DNA from: Antarcticibacterium sp. 1MA-6-2
GTDB taxonomy: Bacteria > Bacteroidota > Bacteroidia > Flavobacteriales > Flavobacteriaceae
DNA: 64,000 nt
Assembly (NCBI RefSeq): GCF_021535135.1
Contig: NZ_CP091036.1
Span: 682,001 to 746,000, forward strand
Direction of reading: 5' to 3'
Shown here: piece by piece, positions 19,507 through 28,830 of the stretch
Position numbering within the stretch: the first letter of the stretch is position 1
Layout of the letters: every line of letters begins with the position of its first letter
The notes under the pieces: generated by a model
Seen by the model: the letters and a program-made list of their open reading frames with translations, nothing else
The model's database searches: none
Told to the model about the DNA's origin: nothing
Made by a program: the position numbers and the translations under genes

Positions 19507-20226
19507 TTATTTTTGAGGAGGTTGGGAAGGTCGTATTTCAATTTTACTGGGAAGTGCTCTCGGATTCATTCGGAGAAGACTCACTACCAAATCCCCGATA
19601 TCCTCTTTTTGGATTTTCCATGAATCTTTATCTGAAGGTTCGTGATCATTGAAATGAGTAGCAACAGATCCCGGCATGATTGTACTTACCTTCACCCCAT
19701 GATTTCTCACATCCAGCATGATAGCCTGAGTCATTCCTGTGACCCCAAATTTGCTTGCATTATAAGCCGCTCCTCCTTCAAAGAAATTAGTGCCTGCAAG
19801 ACTTGAGATGGTTATTACATATCCCTGTGATTTTCTAAGTGCAGGAAGTGCAGCTTTTATGCTGTAGAAAACTCCACTAAGGTTTGTGTCGATAGTATTT
19901 TGCCATTCCTCCAGGCTAAGATCCTCAATAGAGCCAAAATGTCCTATTCCTGCGTTCGCCACCACAACATCAAGCTGACCCCATTTTTCCATTATAACGT
20001 TTACAGCCTTCTGCTGGCTTTCATAATTTCTAACATCTGCTACAAGTCCCAGTACTCTACCCCTTCCTAATTGAGTAAGTTGTTTTGCAGCATTCACTGC
20101 TGAATCTTCACTTCGACTTGTAATTGCCACTCTCATATCCAGGTTTAACAGTGCTTCTGCCACACCATATCCAATACCTTTACTCCCACCCGTAATAAGG
20201 GCAACTTTTCCTTCAAATGATCTCAT
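19507..20226 (-). CDS. SDR family NAD(P)-dependent oxidoreductase
   Basis: Classical short-chain dehydrogenase of 239 residues. The cofactor motif is TGGSKGIG near the N-terminus, NAGIGHFG is the structural motif, and the catalytic Ser lies in TISSLAG. The YxxxK pair is in YNASKFG. The SRSED after strand 2 suggests NADP preference. ATG 20226 is used; the TTG two codons upstream is less likely. It resembles FabG-like 3-ketoacyl reductases, but the substrate is not determined. Single gene. Confidence 0.88.
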   Translation of the reverse strand: MRSFEGKVALITGGSKGIGYGVAEALLNLDMRVAITSRSEDSAVNAAKQLTQLGRGRVLGLVADVRNYESQQKAVNVIMEKWGQLDVVVANAGIGHFGSIEDLSLEEWQNTIDTNLSGVFYSIKAALPALRKSQGYVITISSLAGTNFFEGGAAYNASKFGVTGMTQAIMLDVRNHGVKVSTIMPGSVATHFNDHEPSDKDSWKIQKEDIGDLVVSLLRMNPRALPSKIEIRPSQPPQK

Positions 20227-20390
20227 ATTCAATACTTTTTATTTAATCCTTAAAACTACTAAAGAACCTTATCGCTTAGAAATATTTGGTTCTAATTAAT
20301 TGTTAATTCTTATCAAAAAATAGCTCTCTTTATAAAGAATATTAAATTATCAGAGATCGAAATAGTTTGATAAAAATTACCCAAAAATGT

Positions 20391-20419
20391 TTTGAAAAAG
20401 CTTTAAACCCTTAACTTTG
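20391..20419 (+). promoter_or_regulatory. Bacteroidota-type promoter (-33 TTTG, -7 TAACTTTG)
   Basis: TTTG at 20391-20394 and TAACTTTG at 20412-20419 with 17 bp between them, matching the TTTG / TAnnTTTG consensus. A GCTGCTT...AGCAGC hairpin lies just downstream in the leader (about 20421-20441). It would drive the 20493 gene and perhaps the two membrane genes after it. Confidence 0.45.
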
Positions 20420-20492
20420 CAGCTGCTTCAAAAACAAGCAGCAGGTGCTTTTTGAAAAAGAAATTTGAAATCATATATAAAATCAGGAAAAC

Positions 20493-20867
20493 TTGAAAAA
20501 TCCAAAAGGACAAAAATTACTCGATAAAATTCAGCGTGATTTAATGCGCAATGGACTTATTATAAACACTATTGTTGACGATCTAAAGGAGCTTCGTCCA
20601 TATGCAGTGGAAGATGAAGATCCCCTGCTGGCAAAAGTGATTCGTCTTACTTACGAGCATATAGAAGAATACCAAACCTTTGATATTCCAATTCCCGATG
20701 ATGAACCTTTAGATGAAAATGAAGAATCTACTGCTTCACAAGAAATTAATCCTGAAGAAAGTCTTGATTACCTTCTTTCTCTAATGAGTGATACTTCCAT
20801 TAAAAATAACGAGATAGATTTACGGGAGTATAGCAGAGCTCTACAGGAGTATGCAGAAGAAAATTAA
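20493..20867 (+). CDS. Conserved flavobacterial protein of unknown function
   Basis: 124 residues, acidic, no signal or membrane segment. The start is TTG (MKNPKGQKLLDKIQRDL); no ATG fits. The N-terminal half is helical with the conserved-looking stretch IINTIVDDLKELRPYAVEDEDPLLAKVIRLTYEHIEE. A low-complexity linker (DEPLDENEES) follows, then YLLSLMSDTSIKNNEIDLREYSRAL. I know similar uncharacterised proteins from Flavobacteriaceae but no function. It is preceded by a good promoter and followed 78 bp later by the VTT membrane protein. Confidence 0.75.
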   Translation: MKNPKGQKLLDKIQRDLMRNGLIINTIVDDLKELRPYAVEDEDPLLAKVIRLTYEHIEEYQTFDIPIPDDEPLDENEESTASQEINPEESLDYLLSLMSDTSIKNNEIDLREYSRALQEYAEEN

Positions 20868-20945
20868 TATAACGTCATATTTCTTTTTTAAACATTTTCA
20901 CCTGGCCTTTTGTTTAAAAGAACCCTCTTAAAATTATAAAGGTGA

Positions 20946-21567
20946 ATGAAAAACAAGGATGAGAAATCTCAAAAAAAGCCTCGTTGGAGATTGTTGCACC
21001 AGTATTATAGCTATACCTAGTTTTTATTCGTTTGTTGGTAAAAGCGTAAAAAAAGCTATTATTCCTATAATACTTTTCATTGCAGCCATCCTTGCCCTGG
21101 ATTACTTTGTAATTGACCTTAATAAGTTATTGGTTACCATTACGGAAACCTATCCTCCAGCAGGAATATTGGGAGTTTTCTTTCTTTCAGAATCCCTCCT
21201 GGGGCTTGTACCACCTGAGCTTTTTATAGCTTGGGCTGGAAAATCTCTGTATCCTATATTTTACCTCACCCTGTTAGCTACTGCCTCTTATCTTGGAGGT
21301 ATAGTTTCTTATTTCATTGGAGTATCTATTACTAAAATCCCCGCTGTAAAAATACAGATGGAGCTCAACCTTGCGAAGCATATAAAAAATACCAGGAAGT
21401 GGGGTGGTTTTCTAATTATTGTGGGAGCTTTATTGCCCATTCCTTTTGCGATGACAAGTATTGCTGCAGGTTTTATAAGATTTCCATTTATGAGTTATCT
21501 GATGTTTGGCTTATTAAGATTCGTAAGATTCTATCTCTACGCACTCGTAATCTTCGAAATGGTGTAA
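20946..21567 (+). CDS. VTT/SNARE-associated (DedA-like) membrane protein (one RCCGGY frame break)
   Basis: Small DedA/YqaA-type membrane protein (PF09335-like). Membrane segments include AIIPIILFIAAILAL, GILGVFFLSESLLGLVPPEL (the E-x-PxPxE-like re-entrant region) and GGFLIIVGALLPIPFAMTSIAAG. The true N-terminus is ATG 20946 (MKNKDEKSQKKPRWRLLHQYY), with AAAGGTGA just upstream. The frame breaks at 21015-21021, where ACCGGT reads ACCTAGT, so SYT-G-FYSFVGK is continuous. An alternative start at 20959 gives an implausible cysteine-containing leader. VTT proteins are linked to lipid scramblase or proton-driven transport; the role here is unknown. Confidence 0.8.
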
Positions 21568-21668
21568 ATTTCCATTTTTCTCATTTAAATACTTAAAGTA
21601 TTTATAATTTCTGCTTCGGCCTCCTCTATTTCCCCTATTTTTAAATACTAACCAAAAATAAAATTGAA

Positions 21669-22461
21669 ATGGACAGGAAGTTGAAAAAAATGGCCCGGGC
21701 AGGTTATATAGCTAAAGGAAGTGTTTACGGAATTACTAAGTGTTCTCACTTTTTTAGCTGCTTTTAACCTGGGCGGGCAAAAGGCAGGACAATTGCAGGT
21801 TTTGAAATTTTTGGACGAACAGCCTTTTGGAAATGTATTATTAATTATCCTTGGATTAGGTTTACTTTGTTATGCAGCCTGGAGATTTGTACAATCTATT
21901 CAGGATCCTGAAGGTATTGGAGAGGATAAAAAAGGTACAGTTAAAAGAATTGCCTATTTCATTAGTGGATTAATTTACCTTGGTCTGGCTGCAATGTCTA
22001 TATGGAGGGTAATTGGATCGGGAAGTTCTCAAGGATCAGGTGGCAGTGCCGGGAAATCCTCATCTTTTCTTGCTACAGAAACTGGTTTATATGTACTGGG
22101 TGCCGTAGGATTAATAATAATTGGGGTGGGTATTTATCAATTTATCAGGATATACAAAAAAGATTTTATGGAGAAGTTTGACTTTAAATCTATAAGTGAA
22201 GAAAAACGCCGAAAAACTATAAAAAATTCTGCATATACTGGATTGGCCTCCAGAGGAGTACTCTTCCTCATAACCGGATATTTTGCTTTACACGCGGCCA
22301 TAACTTCAAACCCCTCAGAAATTAAAACTACACGGGAAGCTTTTTCTTTTCTACAGGATTCTTCTTATGGAGCCTGGTTATTAGGATTGGTAGCGGCAGG
22401 ATTAGTGGGATATGCTGTTTATATGTTTATGATGGCTAAATACAAGCATTTTAAAGCATAA
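21669..22461 (+). CDS. DUF1206 membrane protein (one RCCGGY frame break)
   Basis: About 264 residues with three repeated two-helix units, each starting with a Gly-rich turn: MARAGYIAKGSVYGI, RIAYFISGLIYLGLAAM, NSAYTGLASRGVLFLITGYF. This is the DUF1206 pattern. The start is ATG 21669 (MDRKLKKMARAGYIAKG). The frame breaks at 21735-21741, where ACCGGT reads ACTAAGT, joining VYGIT to GVLTFLAAFNLGGQ. Function unknown. It is last in a plus-strand run and its stop is one base from the convergent helicase stop. Confidence 0.83.
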
Positions 22462-22462
22462 C

Positions 22463-23572
22463 TTATTTTATCCGTAGAAATTTTATTCCCAAAGTTTTTT
22501 CCAGCTCCCAAATACGGTTAACTTCTTTGTTGTTAATTAAGACAAGGGAAATACCCTTTTTTCCGGCTCGGGCAGTACGGCCACTTCGGTGGGTATAATA
22601 ATCAACCTGATCCGGGAGTTGGTAATGAACTACAAAAGCAAGATTACTCACATCAATTCCTCTTGCAGCAACATCTGTAGCCACCAAGAGGCGTAAATTT
22701 TTGTTTTTAAATGCTCTCATAACTTTATCGCGGTCTTTTTGATGCATATCCCCCTCCAAAAGGCCCACTTCATAATTTTTTGATGCCAATTGTTTTGCCA
22801 GGACTTTGGCCACCGCTTTTGTCCTAGAAAAAATGATACCTCTATTTTTTCCCTGTGATTTTAAAAATTGCGTGAGTGTATCTAATTTATTATTATCGTC
22901 CCCGGTGACATAGTGATGTTCAATTCCGGTATTTACAGCATCCTCCTTATCAATATTTATTCGCAAGGCATCAGGTGACACATAACTATTTATTATCTCA
23001 TCAAGTTCCTTTGGAATAGTGGCAGAGAAAAGCCAGACATTCCGCTTTCCCTGAGTTTTTTTAAGTATTCGGGAAAGATCTTCCTTAAATCCTAAACTCA
23101 GCATTTCATCTGCTTCATCCAATACGAGAGTTTCTATCTTTGAAATGTCAAGAGCTTTCTTGTTCAAAAGGTCGAGAAGTCTTCCGGGTGTTGCTACAAC
23201 TATATGGGTAGGCCTGTTAAGACGGCTAATTTGGATATCAATTTTTTCGCCTCCGTAAACAGCTTCAGTAAAAACTTTGTCAGAATACTTTGTGAATTTG
23301 AAAAGTTGTCTTGCAATTTGTTGCCCCAGTTCCCGGGTTGGAGCCAGTACTAAAGCCTGAATCCAATCCTTTGAAGGATCTATTTTTGAAAGTAAAGGGA
23401 GTCCAAAGGCTGCAGTTTTTCCAGTTCCTGTTTGCGCCTGCCCTATAAAATCAATTCTTTGTGTCGTTAAAACAGGAATTGCTGCTTCCTGAATCTTTGT
23501 GGGAGTTACAATGCCCATTTCCAGCAAACCTTTCTCTATTTCTTTTGATACTCCTAGTGATGAAAATCCCAT
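22463..23572 (-). CDS. DEAD-box RNA helicase
   Basis: 369-residue minimal DEAD-box protein with all motifs in order: Q motif (TPTKIQEAAIP), motif I AQTGTGKT, Ia PTRELGQQI, Ib TPGRLLDLL, II VLDEADEM, III SAT, V ATDVAARGID, VI HRSGRTARAG. There is no C-terminal RNA-binding extension, so it is shorter than CsdA or RhlE. Likely role is RNA remodelling in ribosome assembly or cold adaptation, inferred from family. Single gene with its own promoter region upstream (23573-23700). Confidence 0.9.
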   Translation of the reverse strand: MGFSSLGVSKEIEKGLLEMGIVTPTKIQEAAIPVLTTQRIDFIGQAQTGTGKTAAFGLPLLSKIDPSKDWIQALVLAPTRELGQQIARQLFKFTKYSDKVFTEAVYGGEKIDIQISRLNRPTHIVVATPGRLLDLLNKKALDISKIETLVLDEADEMLSLGFKEDLSRILKKTQGKRNVWLFSATIPKELDEIINSYVSPDALRINIDKEDAVNTGIEHHYVTGDDNNKLDTLTQFLKSQGKNRGIIFSRTKAVAKVLAKQLASKNYEVGLLEGDMHQKDRDKVMRAFKNKNLRLLVATDVAARGIDVSNLAFVVHYQLPDQVDYYTHRSGRTARAGKKGISLVLINNKEVNRIWELEKTLGIKFLRIK

Positions 23573-23700
23573 TTTAATTTTTTGGTAAAGATAATTTTTT
23601 AAATATGCTAAAGGACATTAACGAGCTGTCCCAATCCAGTTAAAGTTAAACTAAAGGCCATTCTATTTTTTACAATGGATTAAAAGATGCTTAAATTAGA

Positions 23701-23871
23701 ATGGAACCAAAAAAAACTGTTATGACTCTTATTTTAAATATTTTACTACCACCTCTTGCCGTGTTTTTAAAACATGGGCTGGGTACAACCTTCTTAATAA
23801 GTTTACTATTAACCGCACTTGGATGGTTACCAGGAATAATTCACGCTTTTTATGTGAATGGAACATCATAA
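23701..23871 (+). CDS. YqaE/Pmp3 family small membrane protein
   Basis: 56 residues with two hydrophobic helices (MTLILNILLPPLAVFLKHG and LISLLLTALGWLPGIIHAFYV). LPPLAVFLKHG and LGWLPGIIHA are the Pmp3/YqaE signatures. Family members are stress-related proteolipids of the inner membrane. The gene is followed five bases after its stop by a strong terminator shared with galE. Confidence 0.87.
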   Translation: MEPKKTVMTLILNILLPPLAVFLKHGLGTTFLISLLLTALGWLPGIIHAFYVNGTS

Positions 23872-23876
23872 GAAAG

Positions 23877-23905
23877 AGGCCCGGAAATTAAACCGGGCCT
23901 TTTTT
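23877..23905. terminator. Intrinsic terminator between yqaE-like gene and galE
   Basis: 8-bp stem AGGCCCGG / CCGGGCCT, 8-nt loop AAATTAAA, then TTTTT on the plus strand. The T run overlaps the galE stop codon. Confidence 0.85.
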
Positions 23906-24941
23906 AATTTTGCTTTTCCTTCCGCGCCACTTTCTGTTCCCATTGCCAGGCACTTCTAAGAGCCTCATTGAGGCCCTGTTCTGCTTTCCATCCCAACACT
24001 TCATTCGCCTTGTGGGTATCAGCATAAGCAGCTGTTATATCTCCTTCCCTTCTGTTAGTAATTCTATAGGACAAATTTTCCCCTGTAACATTCTCAAAAG
24101 TCTTTATGACCTCAAGAACTGAATTTCCTTTTCCGGTACCAAGATTGAAGACCTCATAATTTTCTGAAGTTTTACTTTTCATCAATTTCTCCAGGGCTAT
24201 TACATGCGCTTTTGCTAAATCCATCACGTGAATGTAATCTCTAATACACGTACCGTCATTAGTAGGATAATCATCTCCAAATACTGCTAATTGTTCTCGT
24301 TTTCCAATAGCTGTTTGGGTAATAAAAGGAACGAGGTTTTGAGGAGTACCTATAGGCAATTCACCTATTTCGGCACTTGGATGTGCGCCAATAGGATTAA
24401 AATAGCGCAAAGATATTGCTCTAAGATCAGGATGGACTTTACAGGTATCCTTAATTATTTCTTCTCCAATTTGTTTAGTATTACCATATGGAGACATCGC
24501 CTGCTTTACAGGAGCCGATTCGGTTATAGGTAATTCATCTGCCTGCCCGTAAACCGTACAGGAGGAACTAAAAATAAAGTTCGCCTGCTCTTTTTTGCTC
24601 AATTGTTTAAGAAGGTATACCAGAGTGGAAATGTTGTTTTCATAATATAAAAGCGGATTTTCTACACTCTCTCCAACTGCTTTCGAGGCAGCAAAGTGAA
24701 TTACTCCTTCAATATTTTTATGGTTTTCAAAAAAATCAATAACCGCCTCTTTATTGCGAAGATCCAAATTTTCATACTCCGGAGTTTTCCCCGTGATTTT
24801 GGTAATACCCGCAAGAACGTCAATTGAAGAATTTGATAAATTGTCTATAATTATTACTTCATAACCCTGTTCCTGCAGTTCTACTACAGTGTGAGAACCT
24901 ATAAAACCAAGACCTCCGGTTACTAATATTTTTCCTTTCAT
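23904..24941 (-). CDS. galE: UDP-glucose 4-epimerase
   Basis: Interconverts UDP-glucose and UDP-galactose in the cytoplasm. The Rossmann motif is TGGLGFIG (8-15), the catalytic Ser/Thr lies in SSSCTVYG, and the YxxxK pair is in SPYGNTKQIGEE. NPIGAHPS and IRDYIHVMDLA are GalE signatures. The length of 345 residues is normal. Single gene; no galactose-use genes are adjacent, so a role in surface polysaccharide is as likely as galactose catabolism. Confidence 0.95.
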   Translation of the reverse strand: MKGKILVTGGLGFIGSHTVVELQEQGYEVIIIDNLSNSSIDVLAGITKITGKTPEYENLDLRNKEAVIDFFENHKNIEGVIHFAASKAVGESVENPLLYYENNISTLVYLLKQLSKKEQANFIFSSSCTVYGQADELPITESAPVKQAMSPYGNTKQIGEEIIKDTCKVHPDLRAISLRYFNPIGAHPSAEIGELPIGTPQNLVPFITQTAIGKREQLAVFGDDYPTNDGTCIRDYIHVMDLAKAHVIALEKLMKSKTSENYEVFNLGTGKGNSVLEVIKTFENVTGENLSYRITNRREGDITAAYADTHKANEVLGWKAEQGLNEALRSAWQWEQKVARKEKQN

Positions 24942-25091
24942 AATAGTTATTTGTTGGGGGGCGCAAATTAAGGAAAATGCTCAATATTGCTTTATTTTTT
25001 GATAAGAGATTAGATTTAATGTATAATTAAACGGTACATATTCTACTGCTTTAATATATACAAATCATTACAAAACTCACTTTATAAAATT

Positions 25092-25099
25092 TATCTTTG
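25092..25099 (+). promoter_or_regulatory. Candidate -7 box TATCTTTG
   Basis: Matches TAnnTTTG and lies 16 bp before the DUF3817 start. No clear TTTG is found 17-23 bp upstream, so only half the promoter is supported. Confidence 0.3.
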
Positions 25100-25115
25100 C
25101 CCTAAAATTATAAAT

Positions 25116-25400
25116 ATGGGTCTGGAAAATCAAATTAGAATTTTTAGATGGATAAGTATCCTTGAGGGAATATCATTTTTAGTGTTGCTTTTTCTGGCTA
25201 TGCCACTTAAGTATTTTTTTGATCTTCCTCAAATGGTGAGGGTTGTTGGAATGGCGCATGGAATTTTATTTGTGGCTTATGTCCTGGGAGCATTTATTAT
25301 GTACAAACCCCTAAATTGGCAAAAGCAGACTCTTGCTATTGCTTTAGCATGTTCTGTAGTACCGTTTGGTCCTTTTTATATTGAAAAGAAATACCTTTAG
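25116..25400 (+). CDS. DUF3817 membrane protein
   Basis: 94 residues with three hydrophobic segments. The sequence RIFRWISILEGISFLVLLFLAMPLKY and VVGMAHGILFVAYVLGAF is the DUF3817 (YdzA-like) pattern, with EG in the first helix and GMAHG in the second. Its TAG stop is two bases before the MscS start, so the two are cotranscribed. Function unknown. Confidence 0.87.
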   Translation: MGLENQIRIFRWISILEGISFLVLLFLAMPLKYFFDLPQMVRVVGMAHGILFVAYVLGAFIMYKPLNWQKQTLAIALACSVVPFGPFYIEKKYL

Positions 25401-25402
25401 GT

Positions 25403-26689
25403 ATGGAAGACCTTTTCAAATTCAGCTCTGTTTTTTGCTTTCTGGAAGAATATTTTTTACGTCAGGGAATGAACGTTTATGTGGCAAGTTATATTAACCT
25501 CTTCATAAATCTAATTGTACTGGTTCTACTTGTTATAATAATAAATTATATTATAAGAAGGTTTGTCATAGAAACGTTTAATGCCTTTACAAACAAAACC
25601 AAAACTACTTTTGACGATTTCCTGGTTAAAAGTAACTTCCCCAAATATGTAGGACAAATTTTTCCTTTGATCCTGATAAATTATACTATTCCTTACATCC
25701 TTATTAACCACCAATGGACACTTGGGATAGTACAACTTCTGGTCAATATTTATGCAATTATTCTGGGGGTATGGATTTGCAGAAGCTTATTAAGAACTAC
25801 CAAGAATTTTCTCAAAATTCAGGAAGAGTACCGGGATAAACCCATCGATAGTTATATCCAGGTTGTTATTATATTTATATGGGTGGTGGGAATTATGTTT
25901 ATTTTTTCTGAAATCACCGGAAGATCTGTTATTAATTTCGCAATTTCCCTGGGTGCCGCTTCGGCTATCCTGCTGCTAATTTTTAAAGATACCATACTTG
26001 GTTTTGTAGCTTCCATACAGGTTTCTGTTAATGATATTGTTCGAATTGGAGATTGGATTACCTTCAGCAAATATGGAGCTGACGGTACGGTGACGGAAAT
26101 TAACCTTGCCACAGTAAGAGTTCAAAACTGGGACAATACCTATACAACAATACCCACCTACAGTTTAATTGCAGATTCTTTTCAAAACTGGAGAGGGATG
26201 CAGGAATCACCCGGTAGAAGGATTAAACGGGCAATTTTTATTAAACAGAGTTCAGTAAAATTTGTTGACTCTAATGATCTTGAAATTTTAAAAAGAATAT
26301 CTCTTATTGCTCCTTACCTGGACCACAGGCAAAAGGAAATTGAGAGATATAATCTATCAAATAATGTTAATAAGGAGCTGCCAATAAACGGAAGAAATCA
26401 AACCAACCTTGGGATCTTTAGAAAGTATGTAGATGCTTACCTTCACGAACATTCTGCAGTTCATAAAGAGATGTATATAATTGTAAGGCACCTCGCCCCT
26501 ACTTCTATGGGTATACCCCTGGAGATTTTATGTTTTAGCAGGGACAAAAGATGGGAAAACTTTGAATATATTTCTGCTGATATTTTTGATCATGTAATAG
26601 CCGCTGTTCCTTACTTTGGACTTAAGTTGTTTGAATCTCCATCCGGGGATGATATCAGGGAGTATTTTTCAGCAGAAAGCAGAACATAA
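25403..26689 (+). CDS. MscS-family mechanosensitive channel (large form)
   Basis: 428 residues. Four or five membrane helices precede the MscS core: AISLGAASAILLLIFKDTILGFVASIQ is the pore helix TM3, and DIVRIGDWITFSKYGADGTVTEINLATVRVQNWDNT is the beta domain. The C-terminal domain is longer than E. coli MscS, as in the YbdG/MscM-like group with PTSMGIPLEILCFSRD. Family role: release of solutes under hypo-osmotic shock. Coupled to the upstream DUF3817 gene. Confidence 0.88.
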   Translation: MEDLFKFSSVFCFLEEYFLRQGMNVYVASYINLFINLIVLVLLVIIINYIIRRFVIETFNAFTNKTKTTFDDFLVKSNFPKYVGQIFPLILINYTIPYILINHQWTLGIVQLLVNIYAIILGVWICRSLLRTTKNFLKIQEEYRDKPIDSYIQVVIIFIWVVGIMFIFSEITGRSVINFAISLGAASAILLLIFKDTILGFVASIQVSVNDIVRIGDWITFSKYGADGTVTEINLATVRVQNWDNTYTTIPTYSLIADSFQNWRGMQESPGRRIKRAIFIKQSSVKFVDSNDLEILKRISLIAPYLDHRQKEIERYNLSNNVNKELPINGRNQTNLGIFRKYVDAYLHEHSAVHKEMYIIVRHLAPTSMGIPLEILCFSRDKRWENFEYISADIFDHVIAAVPYFGLKLFESPSGDDIREYFSAESRT

Positions 26690-26761
26690 AATAAGGATTA
26701 CGATCCTTTACTTTAGCAGATTATTAAAGACCTTCAGCAGTTAAAACTACAACTATTGCAC

Positions 26762-27850
26762 ATGGAATTAAAGCCCTTTTTACAAGGTTTTGCGCTGGTG
26801 GCAATCATCCTCACCCTTGCTCCCTTTATTGCTGCAGATTATTGGTGGATTCGGATTTTTGATTTTCCTCATACCCAACTTACCATTTTAACCCTGGTCG
26901 CGCTGCTCGTTTATTTTTTCAGATTTAATTTAAAAGCAGCTGAGGATTATATTTTAGTTGGAGTTTTGGGTGCCTGCCTTACCTTTCAGGTTGTCCGGAT
27001 CCTGCCCTACCTTCCACACGGAAATGTGGAAATGAAGGAAACAAATTCCGGGACTACTGCTCCTTCAGTTAAATTCTATATTGCAAATGTACTTCAAACC
27101 AACGAAAATTATGATAAGATAAAGGCTGAAATAGCAAAAGAAGATGCTGATGTTTTACTGTTTATGGAAACAGACAGTAAGTGGATGAATAAACTTAGAC
27201 CTGCTGTTAAGGATTATAAATACCGGGCTGAAGAACCTCTTGATAATACTTACGGTATGTTGCTCTATTCCCGGTTACCACTAAAAGATCCAAAAATAAA
27301 ATATCTGGTAGATGACAGTATTCCTTCTATTCATACAATTATACAACTGCGGGATGGAAAGGAATTCAAACTTTATGCTATTCATCCTACTCCACCAATG
27401 CCACAACACAATCCTTCTTCTACCGATAGAGATGCGGAAATGATGTTAGTTGCAAAAGAGGTAAGGAACAGAGAAATTCCCGTAATAGTAGCAGGAGACT
27501 TTAATGATGTAGCCTGGTCTGAATCTACTTCTATGTTCAAGAAAATCAGCGAACTTTTAGATCCGCGGGTGGGACGTGGTTTTTACAATACTTTCAATGC
27601 TAAAAATCCTTTAATGCGGTGGCCTCTTGATCATTTCTTTGCTTCAGATGAATTCCGCCTAAAATCTATAACTCTGGGAGAAGAAATAGGCTCCGATCAT
27701 TTTCCTGCCGTTTTTGAAATTAGCCTGGAACCAGAAGGCGCAGGTCAACAGGAGCAGGAAGACGCTTCAGGTGAAGATTTAGAAGATGCCAATAAACAAA
27801 TCCGGGAAGCCCGAAAAGATAATTCTCAAGAAGCTAAAAAGAAGACTTAG
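26762..27850 (+). CDS. Membrane-anchored endonuclease/exonuclease/phosphatase protein
   Basis: 362 residues from ATG 26762. Three N-terminal transmembrane helices (LQGFALVAIILTLAPFIA, LTILTLVALLVYFF, ILVGVLGACLTFQVV) precede an EEP domain. That domain carries DVLLFMETD (metal-binding Glu), HPTPPMPQH, VAGDFNDVAWS and the catalytic GSDHFPAVF. The C-terminus is a charged, probably disordered tail rich in E, D and K. The nuclease or phosphodiesterase domain should face the periplasm or cytoplasmic membrane surface; the substrate is unknown. The gene lies between two MscS channels on the same strand. Confidence 0.87.
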   Translation: MELKPFLQGFALVAIILTLAPFIAADYWWIRIFDFPHTQLTILTLVALLVYFFRFNLKAAEDYILVGVLGACLTFQVVRILPYLPHGNVEMKETNSGTTAPSVKFYIANVLQTNENYDKIKAEIAKEDADVLLFMETDSKWMNKLRPAVKDYKYRAEEPLDNTYGMLLYSRLPLKDPKIKYLVDDSIPSIHTIIQLRDGKEFKLYAIHPTPPMPQHNPSSTDRDAEMMLVAKEVRNREIPVIVAGDFNDVAWSESTSMFKKISELLDPRVGRGFYNTFNAKNPLMRWPLDHFFASDEFRLKSITLGEEIGSDHFPAVFEISLEPEGAGQQEQEDASGEDLEDANKQIREARKDNSQEAKKKT

Positions 27851-27906
27851 ACTCACATAACATTTCTTTAATAATAGTTGAATATCTTTAATTGTATCTT
27901 CAGGAA

Positions 27907-28821
27907 ATGGAACAGGACGATAGTTTTCAGGTCACTTCTATTGATGAAGCTTTCAAAAGTTTTTATGATTCTTTCATAGAGCAAGTTCCAAATATTGGAA
28001 TGGGAATACTCATTATTATACTTGGAGTACTACTGGGCACCTGGATAGGAAATTTCGCCAAAAACAGGATATCTTACAGGACCAGGGATCCTTTAATGAG
28101 TAAATTCCTGGGAAAATCAATAAGGATCCTTTTCATTGTAATATCAATAATGATAGGTTTAAGAGCAGCAGGATTGGGTGGTATTGCTACAGGAATACTT
28201 ACCGCAGCGGGAGCAAGTGCTGTTGTTTTAGGATTTGCCTTTAAAGATATTGGTGAAAATTTTATAGCGGGAATAAAACTGTCGTTCAACAGGCCTTTTA
28301 ATATTAACGATACGGTTGAGGTAGGTAATAACTTCGGAAAAGTGAAGGCGCTGGAGTTTAGGTACACTAAATTAAAAACTTTTGATGGGAAAGATGTGTA
28401 TATTCCTAATAGCGATGTACTTACAGAACCTGTAACTAATTTTACTGAAGATGGATTTTTCCGCTGGGATTTTGTGGTGGGTATTGCTTATGAAAATGAT
28501 ATTGATGGTGCAAAAGCTATAATTATGAAGGTTATAGAAGAAATACCAGACGTGATCGAGGATGAGGATCATCAAAATTTTGTAATTGAAGAAGAACTTG
28601 CAACAAGTACTGTAAACCTGAAAGTATTTTTTTGGGTAGACACTACAGATTTTCGAAGAGGCGCGCTTATACAGAGAGGAATGGTAATAAGAAAGGTCAA
28701 AGAAGAGCTGGAAAAAGCTGGATATTACCTGCCTGCCGATATTCAGGAAATCAAACTATACGGACCAGAAAAAAACTTTCCTGTACGTTTATCTAAAGAT
28801 GAAAAGAACCCAAAATCCTAA
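27907..28821 (+). CDS. MscS-family mechanosensitive channel (short form)
   Basis: 304 residues from ATG 27907 (MEQDDSFQ). Three transmembrane helices end in the pore helix GILTAAGASAVVLGFAFKDIGENFIAGI, followed by the beta domain FNINDTVEVGNNFGKVKALEFRYTKLKTFDGKDVYIPNS, the canonical MscS arrangement. The C-terminal alpha/beta cage domain is complete. It converges with the thioesterase gene, 9 bp apart. Confidence 0.9.
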   Translation: MEQDDSFQVTSIDEAFKSFYDSFIEQVPNIGMGILIIILGVLLGTWIGNFAKNRISYRTRDPLMSKFLGKSIRILFIVISIMIGLRAAGLGGIATGILTAAGASAVVLGFAFKDIGENFIAGIKLSFNRPFNINDTVEVGNNFGKVKALEFRYTKLKTFDGKDVYIPNSDVLTEPVTNFTEDGFFRWDFVVGIAYENDIDGAKAIIMKVIEEIPDVIEDEDHQNFVIEEELATSTVNLKVFFWVDTTDFRRGALIQRGMVIRKVKEELEKAGYYLPADIQEIKLYGPEKNFPVRLSKDEKNPKS

Positions 28822-28830
28822 TCTTTCAAT

